Below, in pieces: positions 1 through 10,684 of a DNA stretch of 64,000 nt. Source of the DNA: Nostoc sp. TCL240-02. GTDB taxonomy: Bacteria > Cyanobacteriota > Cyanobacteriia > Cyanobacteriales > Nostocaceae. The position numbers and the translations under genes are program-made. The DNA lies in contig NZ_CP040094.1 of the NCBI RefSeq assembly GCF_013343235.1, forward strand, positions 6,009,001-6,073,000. The letters run 5' to 3'. The notes under the pieces are model-generated. The model saw only the letters and a list, made by a program, of their open reading frames with translations. It had not been told where the DNA came from and made no database searches. Each line of letters starts with the position of its first letter. Within the stretch, counting starts at the first letter, position 1.

Positions 1-53
1 AAGCCCCTGACTTAGAATCTTTCTCTGCACCTATACATGAGGCAAGTTAGATA

Positions 54-575
54 TTAACGTTCCTTTGTAATTACAGAGCTACCATTACTAATACTTACTT
101 TCTGAATAAAAACGTCAGTACAAGATGATAAAATATCAGCGCCTATTTGATTAGCAATAAATTCAAAATCTTGGTTTGTTAATCCCCGCGCAGTATCGCC
201 ACTTAAGTTAATAAAAATAGTTAGAAGCTGGGGTTCAATAGAAGATTCTTCATTATCTGCTGCTTCTAATTCACCTTCTACTATGCCTAGATTAAACTCT
301 TTACTCCAAGCTGGAAACTTCTTACCAGTTTGTTGCCCGTAAACTTTCACGTTTTCAACAGATACAGCCCCTAAACCAGTTAAACCTTTGCGAATAAATG
401 GAACTAAAATTTGCTGATTTGGTACTTGGTCAGCTTCTAGCGTTACCTCTAAGCAAGCATCTTTGAAGGCCACTTTTGCAGCGATCCCTTTGGGGTGTAG
501 GTGGCGGTTCATTAGAGATGCGATCGCATCTACATCTCCCTGTTTTGCAAGTTCCAGAATATTTGGCTGTGTCAT
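54..575 (-). CDS. Conserved cyanobacterial hypothetical protein
   Basis: Function unknown. The 173-residue product looks two-part: residues 1 to about 90 include LAKQGDVDAIASLMNR and end near KFPAWSKEFNL, a stretch I recall as recurring at the N-terminus of many cyanobacterial proteins; residues 110-173 form a separate acidic-then-mixed region. There is no signal peptide or membrane segment, so a cytoplasmic location is inferred. ATG at 573-575 is chosen; an in-frame GTG at 579-581 would add two residues. The gene is transcribed away from the endonuclease V gene. Confidence is high that it is a real gene and low on its role. Confidence 0.8.
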   Translation of the reverse strand: MTQPNILELAKQGDVDAIASLMNRHLHPKGIAAKVAFKDACLEVTLEADQVPNQQILVPFIRKGLTGLGAVSVENVKVYGQQTGKKFPAWSKEFNLGIVEGELEAADNEESSIEPQLLTIFINLSGDTARGLTNQDFEFIANQIGADILSSCTDVFIQKVSISNGSSVITKER

Positions 576-815
576 AACCACTAAAAGTGAAAATCTAGGA
601 AAATAAACTTATATTCTTAGGATTCCCTCTTAGCAGCCTTAAGTAACATTATGATGCAGAATATTAGCTAACCTGCGTTAAAATATTTAGTATAAAGATA
701 GTCTTTCACAGACCTTTGCAAAAAATATATTTTCCCTGTATCAACATCAAAAACTATTGTTTTTGTGCTTGCCTTAACAGGATTAATATTAATCAATTTA
801 ATTACCATTTTCAAT

Positions 816-1481
816 ATGAAATTTGATCGAGATGTTGCTTGGCCTTCGACGCTGGAAGAAGCCATAGTTATCCAAGAAAAGCTGCGATATCAAGTAATTA
901 CTGAGGATCAACTAGAAGAACCTATCCAGTATGTTGCTGGAGTGGATATGGGTTTTGAAGCTGATGGAACCATTAGCCGTGCAGCTGTGGCAGTACTGAG
1001 TTTTCCCGATCTGCAAGTAATTGAGACGAGCCTAGCACACCGTCCTACTACCTTTCCTTATGTTCCTGGGTTCCTCTCATTTCGGGAAATTCCAGCTGTT
1101 CTCGATGCCCTGGAAAAGATTCAAACAACACCAGATATTATCCTGTGTGATGGTCAAGGAATTGCTCATCCCCGGAGATTAGGTATAGCTAGCCACTTAG
1201 GGTTACTGATAGATATGCCAACAATTGGTGTAGCCAAGTCCAGGTTGGTAGGTAAGTATGAGGAATTGCCAGAAGCCAAAGGCAGCACGCAACCACTGAT
1301 ATATGAGGGTGAAACCGTTGGGGCTGTTTTGCGATCGCGCGCAGGAGTAAAACCTCTGTACATCTCTAGCGGTCATAGAATTAGTTTACCAACAGCAATT
1401 GACTATGTATTACGCTGCACGCCAAAATATCGGCTACCAGAAACTACACGCATTGCTGATAAACTAGCGTCGGACAGATAA
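816..1481 (+). CDS. nfi: Endonuclease V (deoxyinosine 3' endonuclease)
   Basis: Endonuclease V cuts the second phosphodiester bond 3' of deoxyinosine and starts repair of deaminated adenine. The 221-residue product matches the family along its whole length: YVAGVDMGF carries the first metal-binding Asp (about residue 44), [14 protein letters not shown] holds the strand-separating PYVPG wedge and the conserved Glu (about 91), and [12 protein letters not shown] supplies the next Asp (about 112) and the DGxGxxHPRR signature. The C-terminal STGHR-like segment (SSGHRISL) is also present. ATG 816 is chosen because the family starts close to this point; the 17 extra residues of a longer upstream frame are hydrophobic and unlike the family. 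It stands alone, divergent from the upstream hypothetical gene. Confidence 0.95.
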   Translation: MKFDRDVAWPSTLEEAIVIQEKLRYQVITEDQLEEPIQYVAGVDMGFEADGTISRAAVAVLSFPDLQVIETSLAHRPTTFPYVPGFLSFREIPAVLDALEKIQTTPDIILCDGQGIAHPRRLGIASHLGLLIDMPTIGVAKSRLVGKYEELPEAKGSTQPLIYEGETVGAVLRSRAGVKPLYISSGHRISLPTAIDYVLRCTPKYRLPETTRIADKLASDR

Positions 1482-1588
1482 ATCTTGTTGAAGTTTTTTC
1501 TAAATACTTGCTTGAATCTACGCAATCGTGTTAGGAATCGCACAGAAAGAAGTTGAAGTAGCTAAATACGAATTACGAAGTTAGAACA

Positions 1589-2128
1589 ATGAACGCACTA
1601 ACTTTACAGTGGCACGATGCAGGTCAAGATAAAACTCAGAATATTTACGAACAACAGCCAAGTCAAAATCTTGGTACTGTCCGTATTGGTCGTGATCCCC
1701 TACGGTGCGATATTGTTTTGAGTCATCCTACTGTATCTGGTCTGCACGTTGAAATCTTTTTTCATCACCAGCAACAGCGCTTTTATATCAGAAATTTGCG
1801 ATCGCAAAATCCCCCCCTGATCGATGGACGGCAATTAGTCCAAGGTGAAATGCCTTTAACAGATGGTACTAGTATCTCTTTGGGACAAATAAAACTCAAC
1901 GTTACTAAAGTTTCCACAGGCAGCATTCCAGCAACAATTTTAATGCCACCGCATCCCGGACATCATCACCATTTACCAACACCTCCCGCACCACCGCTAG
2001 GAATTTATGGTCTAGAATGCCCCAAATGTCATAAAGTTTCCCCAGGAGAGAATTTACAAATTGGCTGTCATTGGTGTGGGACATCTTTGGCTGCTGCTGT
2101 GAGTGTGTTAGTAGCACCGGGTAGTTGA
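1589..2128 (+). CDS. FHA-domain protein with C-terminal zinc-ribbon-like Cys pairs
   Basis: A phosphothreonine-recognition protein by family. The FHA core is at residues about 30-105: RIGRDPLRCDIVL holds the conserved Gly-Arg (34-35), TVSGLHVEI holds the Ser and His of the SxxH motif (50 and 53), and there is a final SLGQIKLNV strand. A linker rich in His and Pro (118-136) leads to CPKC (144, 147) and CHWC (160, 163), spaced like a small zinc ribbon. No membrane segment. It lies 25 bases upstream of a second FHA-domain gene, so the two are probably co-transcribed and may act in one Ser/Thr phospho-signalling pathway; no kinase gene is next to them. Partner and substrate are unknown. Confidence 0.85.
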   Translation: MNALTLQWHDAGQDKTQNIYEQQPSQNLGTVRIGRDPLRCDIVLSHPTVSGLHVEIFFHHQQQRFYIRNLRSQNPPLIDGRQLVQGEMPLTDGTSISLGQIKLNVTKVSTGSIPATILMPPHPGHHHHLPTPPAPPLGIYGLECPKCHKVSPGENLQIGCHWCGTSLAAAVSVLVAPGS

Positions 2129-2153
2129 AGAGAAGGGCAGAGGGGAATAACTG

Positions 2154-4112
2154 ATGACAAATGACTTACAAATTCAATTGAGTTGGGAAGAACCAGCGAC
2201 AGGAGAACGGCGAGAACCAAGGTTGAATATACCGATCGCTTTTGGTCGGGAATTCCCTCGCTTACCTGCCGAACTTAGGGGAATGCGCGTTTCTCGGATG
2301 CTGCTTAACAGTAACGAGGTTTCTCGCTACCATGCCCTAATTGACTGGGAACAAGACCAGCTAGTGGTGATTGACCAAGGCAGCGTTAACGGTGTATATG
2401 TCAACGGTAAACAACAAACGCGCAGTGTTTTGGCTAATGCCGATACATTGCAAATTGGCCCTTATGTAATCACAGTGAAATTTGGTGCTAGCGTCTCTGA
2501 ACCAGATACCAGCCCCCCTTCAACGATTCACTTCAACGCAAATACCAATCTTCCAGACCCCACATTGCCTGTAGCCCAGCCGCTAACGCCCTTGGCAAGT
2601 AATTTTCCGCCACTAGCGTTTCAATCGGAAAATGTCGCCGTGCAAGCGCTTTATGCTACAGGTCTATCAGTAGATGAATCTGATTATCTAGCGATCGGGG
2701 CGGGATTGGGTAGCTTTGTTTGGGCTGATTTGCTGCGACTTAGTGGTGTGCGTGCTGACAAGATTGTAGCTTTGGGATTGGAAGCAGAGCCTTATGCTCG
2801 TTACAAGCGTCTTTGTTTGAATTCGCAAATTCCCTTATATGAAAGACTGCGTTCTAATTCTGACTCTTGCCCTGATAATATTTGGGGCTGGCCTAGTTAT
2901 GCCTTGCGCGAAGCTTGGCGTGATTGCAGCAAGGGACAGATAAACTCAGCATTGAAGTATTTGTGGCAAGTATTTGCAGAACCAACATTTGCAGAAACTT
3001 ATACACCCCGTGCGGGTAATGTCTTTGATTCCATAGATAGGGAGGCGAAGCGTATTGGTTGGAATCAAATTTATCGCTATGGACGAGTTAGGGCAATTCG
3101 CAAAACTGATGATGGCAGATATTGCGTAGCCTATTCTCGCGCCCCAGGAAATTATGCTTTTTTAGTTACTCGTTATTTACATTTAGCTACTGGATATCCA
3201 GCAATTCAGTTTCTTCCAGATTTGCAAGCTTATAGAGAAAAATATCAAGATTTTAAATCTGTCGTCAATGCTTATGAAGCACATGATCATGTTTATGAGC
3301 AACTAGAGCGACAAGGTGGTACGGTATTGATTCGGGGGCGGGGAATTGTGGCTTCGCGGATTATTCAGCGCATTTATGAAGCCAGAAAGCGAAATCGGAA
3401 TATTGCAGTTTTGCATTTAATGCGATCGCCTAAACCTCAAGGCAACAAATTTCAAAATACCCAGCGCCTAGTCAAAAATCATTACGAATTTCAACCTTTT
3501 AACTGGCCAAAAGCCTGTTGGGGCGGCGAACTCCGGGCAATGTTAGAAAAAGCTACCCCCGATGAACGCAAGCGTTTACTAGCAGACTGGGGTGGAACTA
3601 CCACCGCTGACCGCCAAGACTGGCAGCAAATTACTGCCCAGGGTATCAGCGAAGGCTGGTATCAAATTACCTTCGGAGAGGTTTTGGATGTAGAACGAGA
3701 TGCCCAAAACCGGACTATTACCCATATCCGAGAACAAAGCTTTGGGGAAATGAAATTACTAGCTGATTTTATTGTTGATGCTACTGGACTGGATGCGAAA
3801 GTAGATGCCAATCCTCTGATAGCAGATTTAGTGAAACATTACAATCTCCCAGTAAATCATCTGGGACGGTTGAATGTAGCGAACAATTTTGAACTAGTAG
3901 AAATGCGTAGTGGCAAAGGTCAAATGTATGCTGCTGGGGCTATTACTTTAGGTGGCCCTTATGCTGCCGTTGATAGTTTTTTGGGCTTGCAATATGCTGC
4001 ATTAGTCGCCGTTGATGGACTCGCCGCCACCCGTGCGCCTGGAGTTAATCGTTTGAATACTATAAGTTCTTTTAGGCAGTGGTTGAAGTGGGTGTTAAAT
4101 CAGTCACCTTAG
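2154..4112 (+). CDS. FHA domain fused to FAD/NAD(P)-binding oxidoreductase-like protein
   Basis: A 652-residue fusion. Residues about 25-110 are an FHA domain (AFGREF with Gly31-Arg32, NEVSRYHALI with Ser57 and His60, GSVNGVYVNG). A Pro-rich linker (115-160) is followed by a Rossmann dinucleotide fold starting at DYLAIGAGLGSFVW (Gly182, Gly184, Gly186) and continuing to a second nucleotide-binding-like strand at GGTVLIRGRGIVASRI and to a C-terminal segment (ADFIVDATGLD, MYAAGAITLGGPY) typical of flavin-dependent monooxygenases and lysine N-hydroxylase-like enzymes. The layout suggests a flavoenzyme targeted or regulated through a phosphothreonine partner. Substrate unknown. Second gene of a probable two-gene FHA operon. 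Confidence 0.8.
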   Translation: MTNDLQIQLSWEEPATGERREPRLNIPIAFGREFPRLPAELRGMRVSRMLLNSNEVSRYHALIDWEQDQLVVIDQGSVNGVYVNGKQQTRSVLANADTLQIGPYVITVKFGASVSEPDTSPPSTIHFNANTNLPDPTLPVAQPLTPLASNFPPLAFQSENVAVQALYATGLSVDESDYLAIGAGLGSFVWADLLRLSGVRADKIVALGLEAEPYARYKRLCLNSQIPLYERLRSNSDSCPDNIWGWPSYALREAWRDCSKGQINSALKYLWQVFAEPTFAETYTPRAGNVFDSIDREAKRIGWNQIYRYGRVRAIRKTDDGRYCVAYSRAPGNYAFLVTRYLHLATGYPAIQFLPDLQAYREKYQDFKSVVNAYEAHDHVYEQLERQGGTVLIRGRGIVASRIIQRIYEARKRNRNIAVLHLMRSPKPQGNKFQNTQRLVKNHYEFQPFNWPKACWGGELRAMLEKATPDERKRLLADWGGTTTADRQDWQQITAQGISEGWYQITFGEVLDVERDAQNRTITHIREQSFGEMKLLADFIVDATGLDAKVDANPLIADLVKHYNLPVNHLGRLNVANNFELVEMRSGKGQMYAAGAITLGGPYAAVDSFLGLQYAALVAVDGLAATRAPGVNRLNTISSFRQWLKWVLNQSP

Positions 4113-4147
4113 TTTAATAAATTCCAGGAAATATACTTGATGAAGGA

Positions 4148-4588
4148 ATGGCGATCGCTCTTGTCGATCCCATTCCCAATAAAACTGTAGCCGCCAGTGC
4201 AATGATGAAAGCTGTTAGTGTTATTGGTACTAAGAAAATTGCTACAGCAACTGTGAGTAAAGCAACTTCTAAAGTAGTTGCTATCTTAGCAACTAAAACT
4301 GCAACAAAGGTAGCAACAGAAGGAACAGGTGAAGTTGCTGCTGGACTTTTAGGTTTAGAACTACTTAATCCTATTGCTGGTTTAGGAGTTTTAGCATGGG
4401 ATATCTGGGATCATTATCATACAGTTAAAGTATAAAGACCAATTCTAAAAGGAAACCTCAACAATTATTTGAATGAGGTAAAAGACTCATTACTGAATGA
4501 TAAGGAAAATGGAATTTTGTCTTCAGTGAATAAATTCCATGATGGAATTATAGATACTTTAAATAGCAAGCCAATATTGGCTAAATAA
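4148..4588 (+). pseudogene. Small Ala/Thr-rich hypothetical, interrupted by an in-frame TAA
   Basis: The first 95 codons (to the TAA at 4433-4435) read an Ala/Thr/Lys-rich stretch, then AAGLLGLELLNPIAGLGVLA, a glycine-rich hydrophobic segment, and WDIWDHYHTVKV. Directly after the stop the same frame stays open for 50 more codons (RPILKGNLNNYLNEVKDS and onward, ending ILAK, TAA at 4586-4588), and this part also looks like folded helical protein. I infer that a single nonsense change truncated the gene; the N-terminus may also be lost because an in-frame stop lies only 28 bases upstream of the ATG. Family not recognised. A short genuine 95-residue product cannot be excluded. Confidence 0.55.
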
Positions 4589-4667
4589 AAGTTGCTTGTT
4601 CGTCAGCAGATACCAAGTTTCTGTTGTTTTTTGTTTGGTATAATCCGCAATTACATAATTGAAGGCT

Positions 4668-4707
4668 GCCTATGCTGACTAAAAAATATTTTTTAGTCAG
4701 CATAGGC
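4668..4707. terminator. Perfect 40-base palindrome, probable terminator
   Basis: The stretch is its own reverse complement over all 40 bases: arms GCCTATGCTGACTAAAAAAT and the mirror, with no loop interruption. On the + strand it is followed by AAGTTTTGTTTTG, so it could work as an intrinsic terminator for the FHA gene pair; the palindrome would work from either side. A short open frame beginning inside the palindrome (4672-4869) is taken as spurious. The rest of 4589-4996 is AT-rich without a recognisable gene and must contain the chlH promoter. Confidence 0.5.
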
Positions 4708-4996
4708 AAGTTTTGTTTTGTAACTGCTCTATTATTGTTTAATAGTTATTTAGTTATTAAAAATGTAACAATAAATTTACAAATATGTGAGCCAATACTT
4801 TTATATAAAGTCAACAATTACGAAGAAATATTTCGTTTTTTATATCGATTTGTGTCATATAGGCGATAAAATGCCTACTGGGCAAGCGTTTTCTGATAAA
4901 AAACAGATATTGCCTAAAAGATCACAAGTTACCTGTGGCTGATGATGCCGCTAGGAACTTCCTTCAGAGAACACGCATCAAAGGAGCCGAAGAAGC

Positions 4997-7900
4997 ATGT
5001 TCACACACGTCAAGTCCACCATTAGACACATTGCGCCTGATAACTTACGCGGACGTAGTTTAATCAAGGTGGTCTATGTCGTGCTTGAGTCCCAGTACCA
5101 GAGCGCATTGTCGCAAGCGGTTCGCACCATTAACGCGAACAATCCCAACTTGGCGATTGAAATCAGCGGGTACTTGATTGAGGAACTCCGCGACCCAGAG
5201 AATTACGAGGAGTTTAAACGAGAAGTTGAGAATGCGAATATCTTCATCGCTTCTCTCATATTCATCGAAGACTTAGCACAGAAAGTAGTAGCGGCAGTAG
5301 AACCACACCGCGATCGCTTGGACGTTTCCGTTGTCTTTCCCTCGATGCCAGAGGTAATGCGCCTGAGTAAAATGGGCAGCTTTTCCCTGGCACAGTTGGG
5401 TCAGTCAAAAAGTGCGATCGCCCAATTCATGCGGAAACGCAAAGAAAAATCCGGTGCGGGATTTCAAGATGGGATGCTAAAGCTTTTGCGAACCCTGCCG
5501 CAAGTGCTGAAGTTTTTACCAATGGACAAGGCACAGGATGCCCGAAATTTCATGCTCAGTTTTCAGTATTGGCTAGGTGGTTCTCCAGAAAATCTGGAAA
5601 ACTTCTTGCTGATGCTAGCTGATAAATATGTATTTAAAGGTTTAGATAAACAAGATTTTGCACCTTCTACATACGAACAGCCGGTGGTTTATCCCGATTT
5701 AGGGATTTGGCATCCTCTGGCTCCCAGTATGTTTGAAGATGTTAGAGAATACCTCAATTGGTATACAGCTCGTAAGGATATTTCTAGCGATCTAAAAGAT
5801 CCCCTAGCTCCTTGTGTCGGGTTAGTATTGCAACGCACTCACCTAGTTACAGGGGATGATGCCCATTATGTGGCAATGGTGCAGGAGTTGGAAGCATTAG
5901 GCGCACGGGTACTACCTGTGTTTGCTGGTGGTTTGGACTTCTCCAAGCCTGTGGATGCATACTTTTATGAACCGACTACTAATATACAGTTGGTAGATGC
6001 AGTAATATCACTGACTGGTTTTGCTTTAGTGGGTGGCCCAGCTAGACAAGACCATCCCAAGGCAATTGAATCACTCAAACGCTTAAATCGTCCTTACATG
6101 GTGGCGTTACCCTTAGTATTCCAAACCACAGAAGAGTGGATGGATAGCGATTTAGGGTTACATCCAATTCAAGTAGCTTTGCAAATTGCAATCCCGGAAT
6201 TGGATGGGGCAATTGAGCCGATAATTTTATCAGGTAGAGATGGGGCTACAGGGAAAGCGATCGCACTGCGCGATCGGGTTGAAGCAGTAGCCGAACGCGC
6301 CTTAAAATGGGCTAACCTCCGCCGTAAGCCAAAACTTGATAAGAAAGTCGCCATCACCGTTTTCAGCTTCCCGCCAGATAAAGGCAACGTCGGAACCGCC
6401 GCTTACTTAGATGTATTCGGTTCCATCTACGAGGTGATGAAAGCCCTCAAAAATAACGGCTACGACTTACCCGAATTGCCAGAATCAGCCGAAGCGTTGA
6501 TGCAAGAAGTCATCCATGACGCTCAAGCGCAGTACAACAGCCCAGAACTGAACGTTGCTTACAAAATGTCGGTTCCTGAGTATGAGGCGCTGACTCCTTA
6601 CTCTCAACGCCTAGAAGAAAACTGGGGCCCACCTCCGGGACATCTCAACAGTGACGGGCAAAATCTGCTGATTTATGGTAAGCAATTCGGTAACGTCTTC
6701 ATCGGTGTCCAACCCACATTTGGTTACGAAGGCGACCCGATGCGGCTGTTGTTCTCCCGTTCAGCTAGTCCTCACCACGGTTTTGCTGCTTACTACACTT
6801 ACCTAGAACAAGTTTGGAAAGCTGATGCTGTACTGCACTTTGGTACACACGGTTCCTTAGAATTCATGCCAGGTAAACAGATGGGGATGTCTGGTGATTG
6901 TTATCCAGATAACTTGATTGGCTCAATTCCCAACCTGTATTACTACGCAGCGAATAATCCGAGTGAAGCGACAATTGCCAAACGCCGGAGTTATGCCGAA
7001 ACCATTTCTTACTTGACACCGCCGGCAGAAAATGCTGGTTTGTATAAAGGTTTAAAAGAACTCAGCGAGTTAATTGCTTCTTACCAAACCTTAAAAGATA
7101 GTGGACGCGGTATTTCCATTGTTAATAGCATCATGGATAAATGCCGGATCGTGAATCTGGATAAGGATATTCACCTGCCAGAAACCGATGCCAGAGACAT
7201 GAGTGCCGACGATCGCGATAATATTGTTGGCAACGTCTACCGCAAGTTGATGGAAATCGAGTCGCGGTTGTTGCCTTGTGGTTTGCACGTCATTGGTAAA
7301 CCGCCAAGTGCAGAAGAAGCGATCGCAACTCTGGTCAACATTGCTAGTCTAGATCGTCAGGAAGAAGGAATTCAAGGCTTGCCGGGAATTATCGCCAATA
7401 GCCTTGGGCGTAACATTGACGATATTTACCAAAATAACGACAGAGGCATTTTAGAAGATGTCCAGTTACTCCAAGACATCACCTTGGCAACCCGTGCAGC
7501 AGTTACCGCACTTGTCCAAGAGCAAATCGACGCGGAAGGACGAGTTTCTCTAGTTTCCCGGTTGAATTTCTTCAACATGGGCAAAAAAGAACCTTGGGTA
7601 GAATCATTGTATAAAGCAGGTTATCCCAAAGTTGATAGCGCAGCCTTAAAACCCCTATTTGAGTATTTGGAATTCTGCCTAGAGCAAGTTTGTGCCGACA
7701 ACGAACTCGGAGCATTACTCAAAGGCTTAGAAGGCGAGTACGTCCTACCTGGCCCTGGTGGCGATCCCATCCGCAACCCGGATGTATTACCCACAGGTAA
7801 GAATATCCACGCACTCGATCCACAATCCATCCCAACAACAGCAGCAGTACAATCAGCCAAAATCGTTGTAGACAGGCTTTTGATCCGCAACAAGGCTGAA

Positions 7901-8983
7901 AACGAAGGAAAATGGCCAGAAACCATCGCCTGTGTCCTTTGGGGAACCGATAACATCAAAACTTACGGTGAATCCCTAGCCCAAATTATGTGGATGGTGG
8001 GCGTGCGTCCAGTTCCCGATGCCTTGGGACGGGTAAACAAGTTGGAATTGATATCTTTAGAAGAGTTGGGAAGACCCAGAATTGATGTGGTAATCAACTG
8101 TTCTGGTGTATTCCGCGACTTGTTCATCAACCAAATGAACCTGCTAGACCAAGGCGTGAAGATGGCAGCTGAGGCAGATGAACCCTTAGAAATGAACTTT
8201 GTTCGCAAACACGCTTTGCAACAAGCTGAAGATATGGGGATTAATCTGCGTCAAGCAGCAACGCGCGTTTTCTCCAACGCTTCTGGTTCCTACTCGTCAA
8301 ATATCAACTTGGCGGTAGAAAACAGCACTTGGGATAGCGAAGCCGAGTTACAGGAAATGTATCTCAACCGGAAATCCTTCTCTTTCAATTCCGATAACCC
8401 CGGAATTATGGACGAATCCCGGCAGATTTTTGAAAGTACATTGAAAACTGCTGATGCAACTTTCCAAAATTTGGATTCTTCTGAGATTAGCTTAACGGAC
8501 GTTTCCCATTACTTCGATTCAGATCCTACTAAGCTGGTGGCAAGTCTGCGGGGTGACGGTAAAAAACCAGCATCTTATATTGCAGATACAACCACAGCTA
8601 ATGCCCAAGTGCGGACATTATCAGAAACCGTGCGTTTGGATGCGCGTACCAAATTGTTAAATCCCAAATGGTATGAGGGGATGCTGAATCACGGTTATGA
8701 AGGTGTGCGTGAACTCTCCAAGCGATTGGTAAATACAGTGGGTTGGAGTGCTACAGCCGGCGCTGTGGATAACTGGATTTACGAGGATACTAACGAAACC
8801 TTCATCAAAGATGAAGAAATGCAGAAACGATTGCTGAACCTGAATCCCCATTCTTTCCGCAAGGTTGTATCCACTTTGTTGGAAGTGAATGGACGCGGTT
8901 ATTGGGAGACTAGCGAGGAGAATTTAGATCGTCTGCGTGAGTTGTACCAAGAAGTTGAAGACCGAATTGAAGGGATTGAGTAG
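4997..8983 (+). CDS. chlH: Magnesium chelatase subunit H
   Basis: The large porphyrin-binding subunit of Mg-chelatase, which with ChlI and ChlD inserts Mg2+ into protoporphyrin IX at the branch point to chlorophyll. The 1328-residue product has the normal length and reads as CobN/ChlH family throughout: an N-terminal domain beginning [18 protein letters not shown], the central [20 protein letters not shown] segment with conserved His and Glu residues near the proposed catalytic region, and the C-terminal [26 protein letters not shown] at 4981-4986 lies 10 bases before the ATG. It is a single-gene unit with a hairpin downstream; chlI, chlD and gun4 are not in the window. Confidence 0.98.
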   Translation: MFTHVKSTIRHIAPDNLRGRSLIKVVYVVLESQYQSALSQAVRTINANNPNLAIEISGYLIEELRDPENYEEFKREVENANIFIASLIFIEDLAQKVVAAVEPHRDRLDVSVVFPSMPEVMRLSKMGSFSLAQLGQSKSAIAQFMRKRKEKSGAGFQDGMLKLLRTLPQVLKFLPMDKAQDARNFMLSFQYWLGGSPENLENFLLMLADKYVFKGLDKQDFAPSTYEQPVVYPDLGIWHPLAPSMFEDVREYLNWYTARKDISSDLKDPLAPCVGLVLQRTHLVTGDDAHYVAMVQELEALGARVLPVFAGGLDFSKPVDAYFYEPTTNIQLVDAVISLTGFALVGGPARQDHPKAIESLKRLNRPYMVALPLVFQTTEEWMDSDLGLHPIQVALQIAIPELDGAIEPIILSGRDGATGKAIALRDRVEAVAERALKWANLRRKPKLDKKVAITVFSFPPDKGNVGTAAYLDVFGSIYEVMKALKNNGYDLPELPESAEALMQEVIHDAQAQYNSPELNVAYKMSVPEYEALTPYSQRLEENWGPPPGHLNSDGQNLLIYGKQFGNVFIGVQPTFGYEGDPMRLLFSRSASPHHGFAAYYTYLEQVWKADAVLHFGTHGSLEFMPGKQMGMSGDCYPDNLIGSIPNLYYYAANNPSEATIAKRRSYAETISYLTPPAENAGLYKGLKELSELIASYQTLKDSGRGISIVNSIMDKCRIVNLDKDIHLPETDARDMSADDRDNIVGNVYRKLMEIESRLLPCGLHVIGKPPSAEEAIATLVNIASLDRQEEGIQGLPGIIANSLGRNIDDIYQNNDRGILEDVQLLQDITLATRAAVTALVQEQIDAEGRVSLVSRLNFFNMGKKEPWVESLYKAGYPKVDSAALKPLFEYLEFCLEQVCADNELGALLKGLEGEYVLPGPGGDPIRNPDVLPTGKNIHALDPQSIPTTAAVQSAKIVVDRLLIRNKAENEGKWPETIACVLWGTDNIKTYGESLAQIMWMVGVRPVPDALGRVNKLELISLEELGRPRIDVVINCSGVFRDLFINQMNLLDQGVKMAAEADEPLEMNFVRKHALQQAEDMGINLRQAATRVFSNASGSYSSNINLAVENSTWDSEAELQEMYLNRKSFSFNSDNPGIMDESRQIFESTLKTADATFQNLDSSEISLTDVSHYFDSDPTKLVASLRGDGKKPASYIADTTTANAQVRTLSETVRLDARTKLLNPKWYEGMLNHGYEGVRELSKRLVNTVGWSATAGAVDNWIYEDTNETFIKDEEMQKRLLNLNPHSFRKVVSTLLEVNGRGYWETSEENLDRLRELYQEVEDRIEGIE

Positions 8984-9011
8984 GTTTACACATCATAACC
9001 AATAAGGTATG

Positions 9012-9038
9012 AGGCACGGTTATACCGATACCGTGCCT
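9012..9038 (+). terminator. Hairpin downstream of chlH
   Basis: AGGCACGGT (9012-9020) pairs with ACCGTGCCT (9030-9038) around a nine-base loop, 28 bases after the chlH stop. The following sequence TCTGCATTT is only weakly T-rich, so termination is likely but not certain. The rest of 8984-9355 is AT-rich, with no other gene seen. Confidence 0.5.
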
Positions 9039-9355
9039 TCTGCATTTAAGTGATTTTTCACGTGATGTGAAAAAAGACAACAGCTTAATCGTTATAATTT
9101 TTATAAATTGTATTGTATTAAATAATAATACATAAACTTGATGTAGATTAATATAGTTATACTTAGTCTGCCATTTGCCAAAAAATTTTATGGAGTTCAA
9201 AAGGGTTTGATCCTTTTATTCAAACTTCAAAATCGCAATCTTGTTGAATTGCGGATGAGTATGAGACACTTAGTAAATTGAGTTCTTTGGGAAATATTAG
9301 TGGTCGAGTAAGAGTATGAGATGTAGTTGCAAGCAAAACGAGCAAGCTTACATAT

Positions 9356-10504
9356 ATGTTTAATTTTTTTAGTTCACATAATAAAATAAACAAAGAGCAA
9401 ATAGTTCTCGAAGCTCAAGAATGGCTAGTTTATGCAAGACAGTTAATAGCTCGAATTACAGCTTCTGAAAGTCGAATTTTACAGCAAAATATATCGTATG
9501 TAGAGAGTTCATTAACCTCTATGGAAGTGCGAAATTATACAATTGAACTTAAGGATCTTCCAAATAGTTTTCCAGACTCAGATCATGCATGTACTTTCAT
9601 AGTGAAGACATTTATTCTTCAAGTATTGCTTAGAGCGTTTGAATTTAAAATAGAAAAGCTAAAAACGTATACAGAAAATAGTATTGAGATTAAAAATGAA
9701 TCCAACTTCACCAAACAAAGTGCTGAAAATATATTTAACTATTTTGAAACCAAAATCTCGGAAGCTTATTTAACTAAATCAGTCGCAATTATACAAGATA
9801 GCTTAAGGGCATATAATATTCAAGAAAGATTTATCAGTGATATTTCTGAAAAACTAATTGAGCCTGATAAGATAATCCTTGAGCGTCTTAAAAAATATTT
9901 TGATAAACATGGGGACTATTACCCTAATCTTTGCAAAAAAGTTCAATATATCGAAAGACAATACCAAGAAGTTCAAAGACAGAAAAATGAGGTTATGAAT
10001 AATTTAGAGTATGAGAGAAAGGACAGAGAGAATATGATAAAAATATTTATCAGTCATAGCTCTAGTGATAAAGAGCTTGTTTCAAAGCTTGTCGAACTTT
10101 TTAGAGCTTCACTAAATATTCCTTCCAAGGAGATAAGATGTACAAGCTTGGATGGCTACAGATTGCCTGGGGGTGCAAATTTCAACGATCAGCTTCGCCA
10201 AGAAGTTTATGATTCTCATGTGTTTATAGGAGTGCTTTCCCAAGCGAGTTTTCAATCACAATATGTCTTATTTGAACTTGGAGCACGTTGGGGAGCGAAA
10301 AAGCAACTCATTCCATTACTAGCCCCAGATATGAGCAATGATCTTGTTAAAGATCCATTGAAATCCCTAAATGCTCTACGATGTGATAGCAATTCTCAAC
10401 TTGTACAACTAATCGAAGAGTTATCAGAATTATTGAATATAAAACTTGATAAACAATCAGCATACCAAAAATATATTGATGCGATTGTTAGTAAAAAACC
10501 GTAA
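9356..10504 (+). CDS. TIR-domain protein with long helical N-terminal region
   Basis: The C-terminal part (about residues 227-365) is a bacterial TIR domain: MIKIFISHSSSDKELVSKL is the betaA/BB region, DSHVFIGVLSQASFQSQYV follows, and VLFELGARWGAKKQLIPLL contains a Glu (about 307) at the place expected for the NAD+-cleaving catalytic residue. Residues 1-226 are predicted mostly alpha-helical and lysine-rich, with a coiled-coil-like stretch at 195-225; I do not recognise that domain. Bacterial TIR proteins are often NADases in anti-phage defence, but none of the usual partners (SIR2, STAND, Thoeris ThsA) is adjacent. The gene is AT-rich compared with chlH and sits at the start of a toxin-antitoxin island, suggesting horizontal gain. 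Confidence 0.8.
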   Translation: MFNFFSSHNKINKEQIVLEAQEWLVYARQLIARITASESRILQQNISYVESSLTSMEVRNYTIELKDLPNSFPDSDHACTFIVKTFILQVLLRAFEFKIEKLKTYTENSIEIKNESNFTKQSAENIFNYFETKISEAYLTKSVAIIQDSLRAYNIQERFISDISEKLIEPDKIILERLKKYFDKHGDYYPNLCKKVQYIERQYQEVQRQKNEVMNNLEYERKDRENMIKIFISHSSSDKELVSKLVELFRASLNIPSKEIRCTSLDGYRLPGGANFNDQLRQEVYDSHVFIGVLSQASFQSQYVLFELGARWGAKKQLIPLLAPDMSNDLVKDPLKSLNALRCDSNSQLVQLIEELSELLNIKLDKQSAYQKYIDAIVSKKP

Positions 10505-10684
10505 TATAATCTAAATGCTGACTCATAATCCATAAAAATCAGAATACAACTGCCATTGCCTAAACCTGTAGTATAACCAGTAATTAGTATTGGAAACAGT
10601 AGTCATAAATAGCATGTTTTATTACTTAAAGTCCTGTTATAGGGAAATACTACAGTGCTAGTAGTTACCTACAGAAATTGTAAG

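Noticed and set aside
4672..4869. Short hydrophobic open frame of 65 residues
   Set aside because: Its first codons lie inside the perfect 40-base palindrome, and no ribosome binding site or family match is apparent.
7621..7959. 112-residue minus-strand frame
   Set aside because: It is antisense within chlH, whose own frame is strongly supported.
8910..9200. Minus-strand open frame overlapping the end of chlH
   Set aside because: It overlaps chlH coding sequence antisense and reads through the downstream hairpin. Composition is that of AT-rich intergenic DNA.
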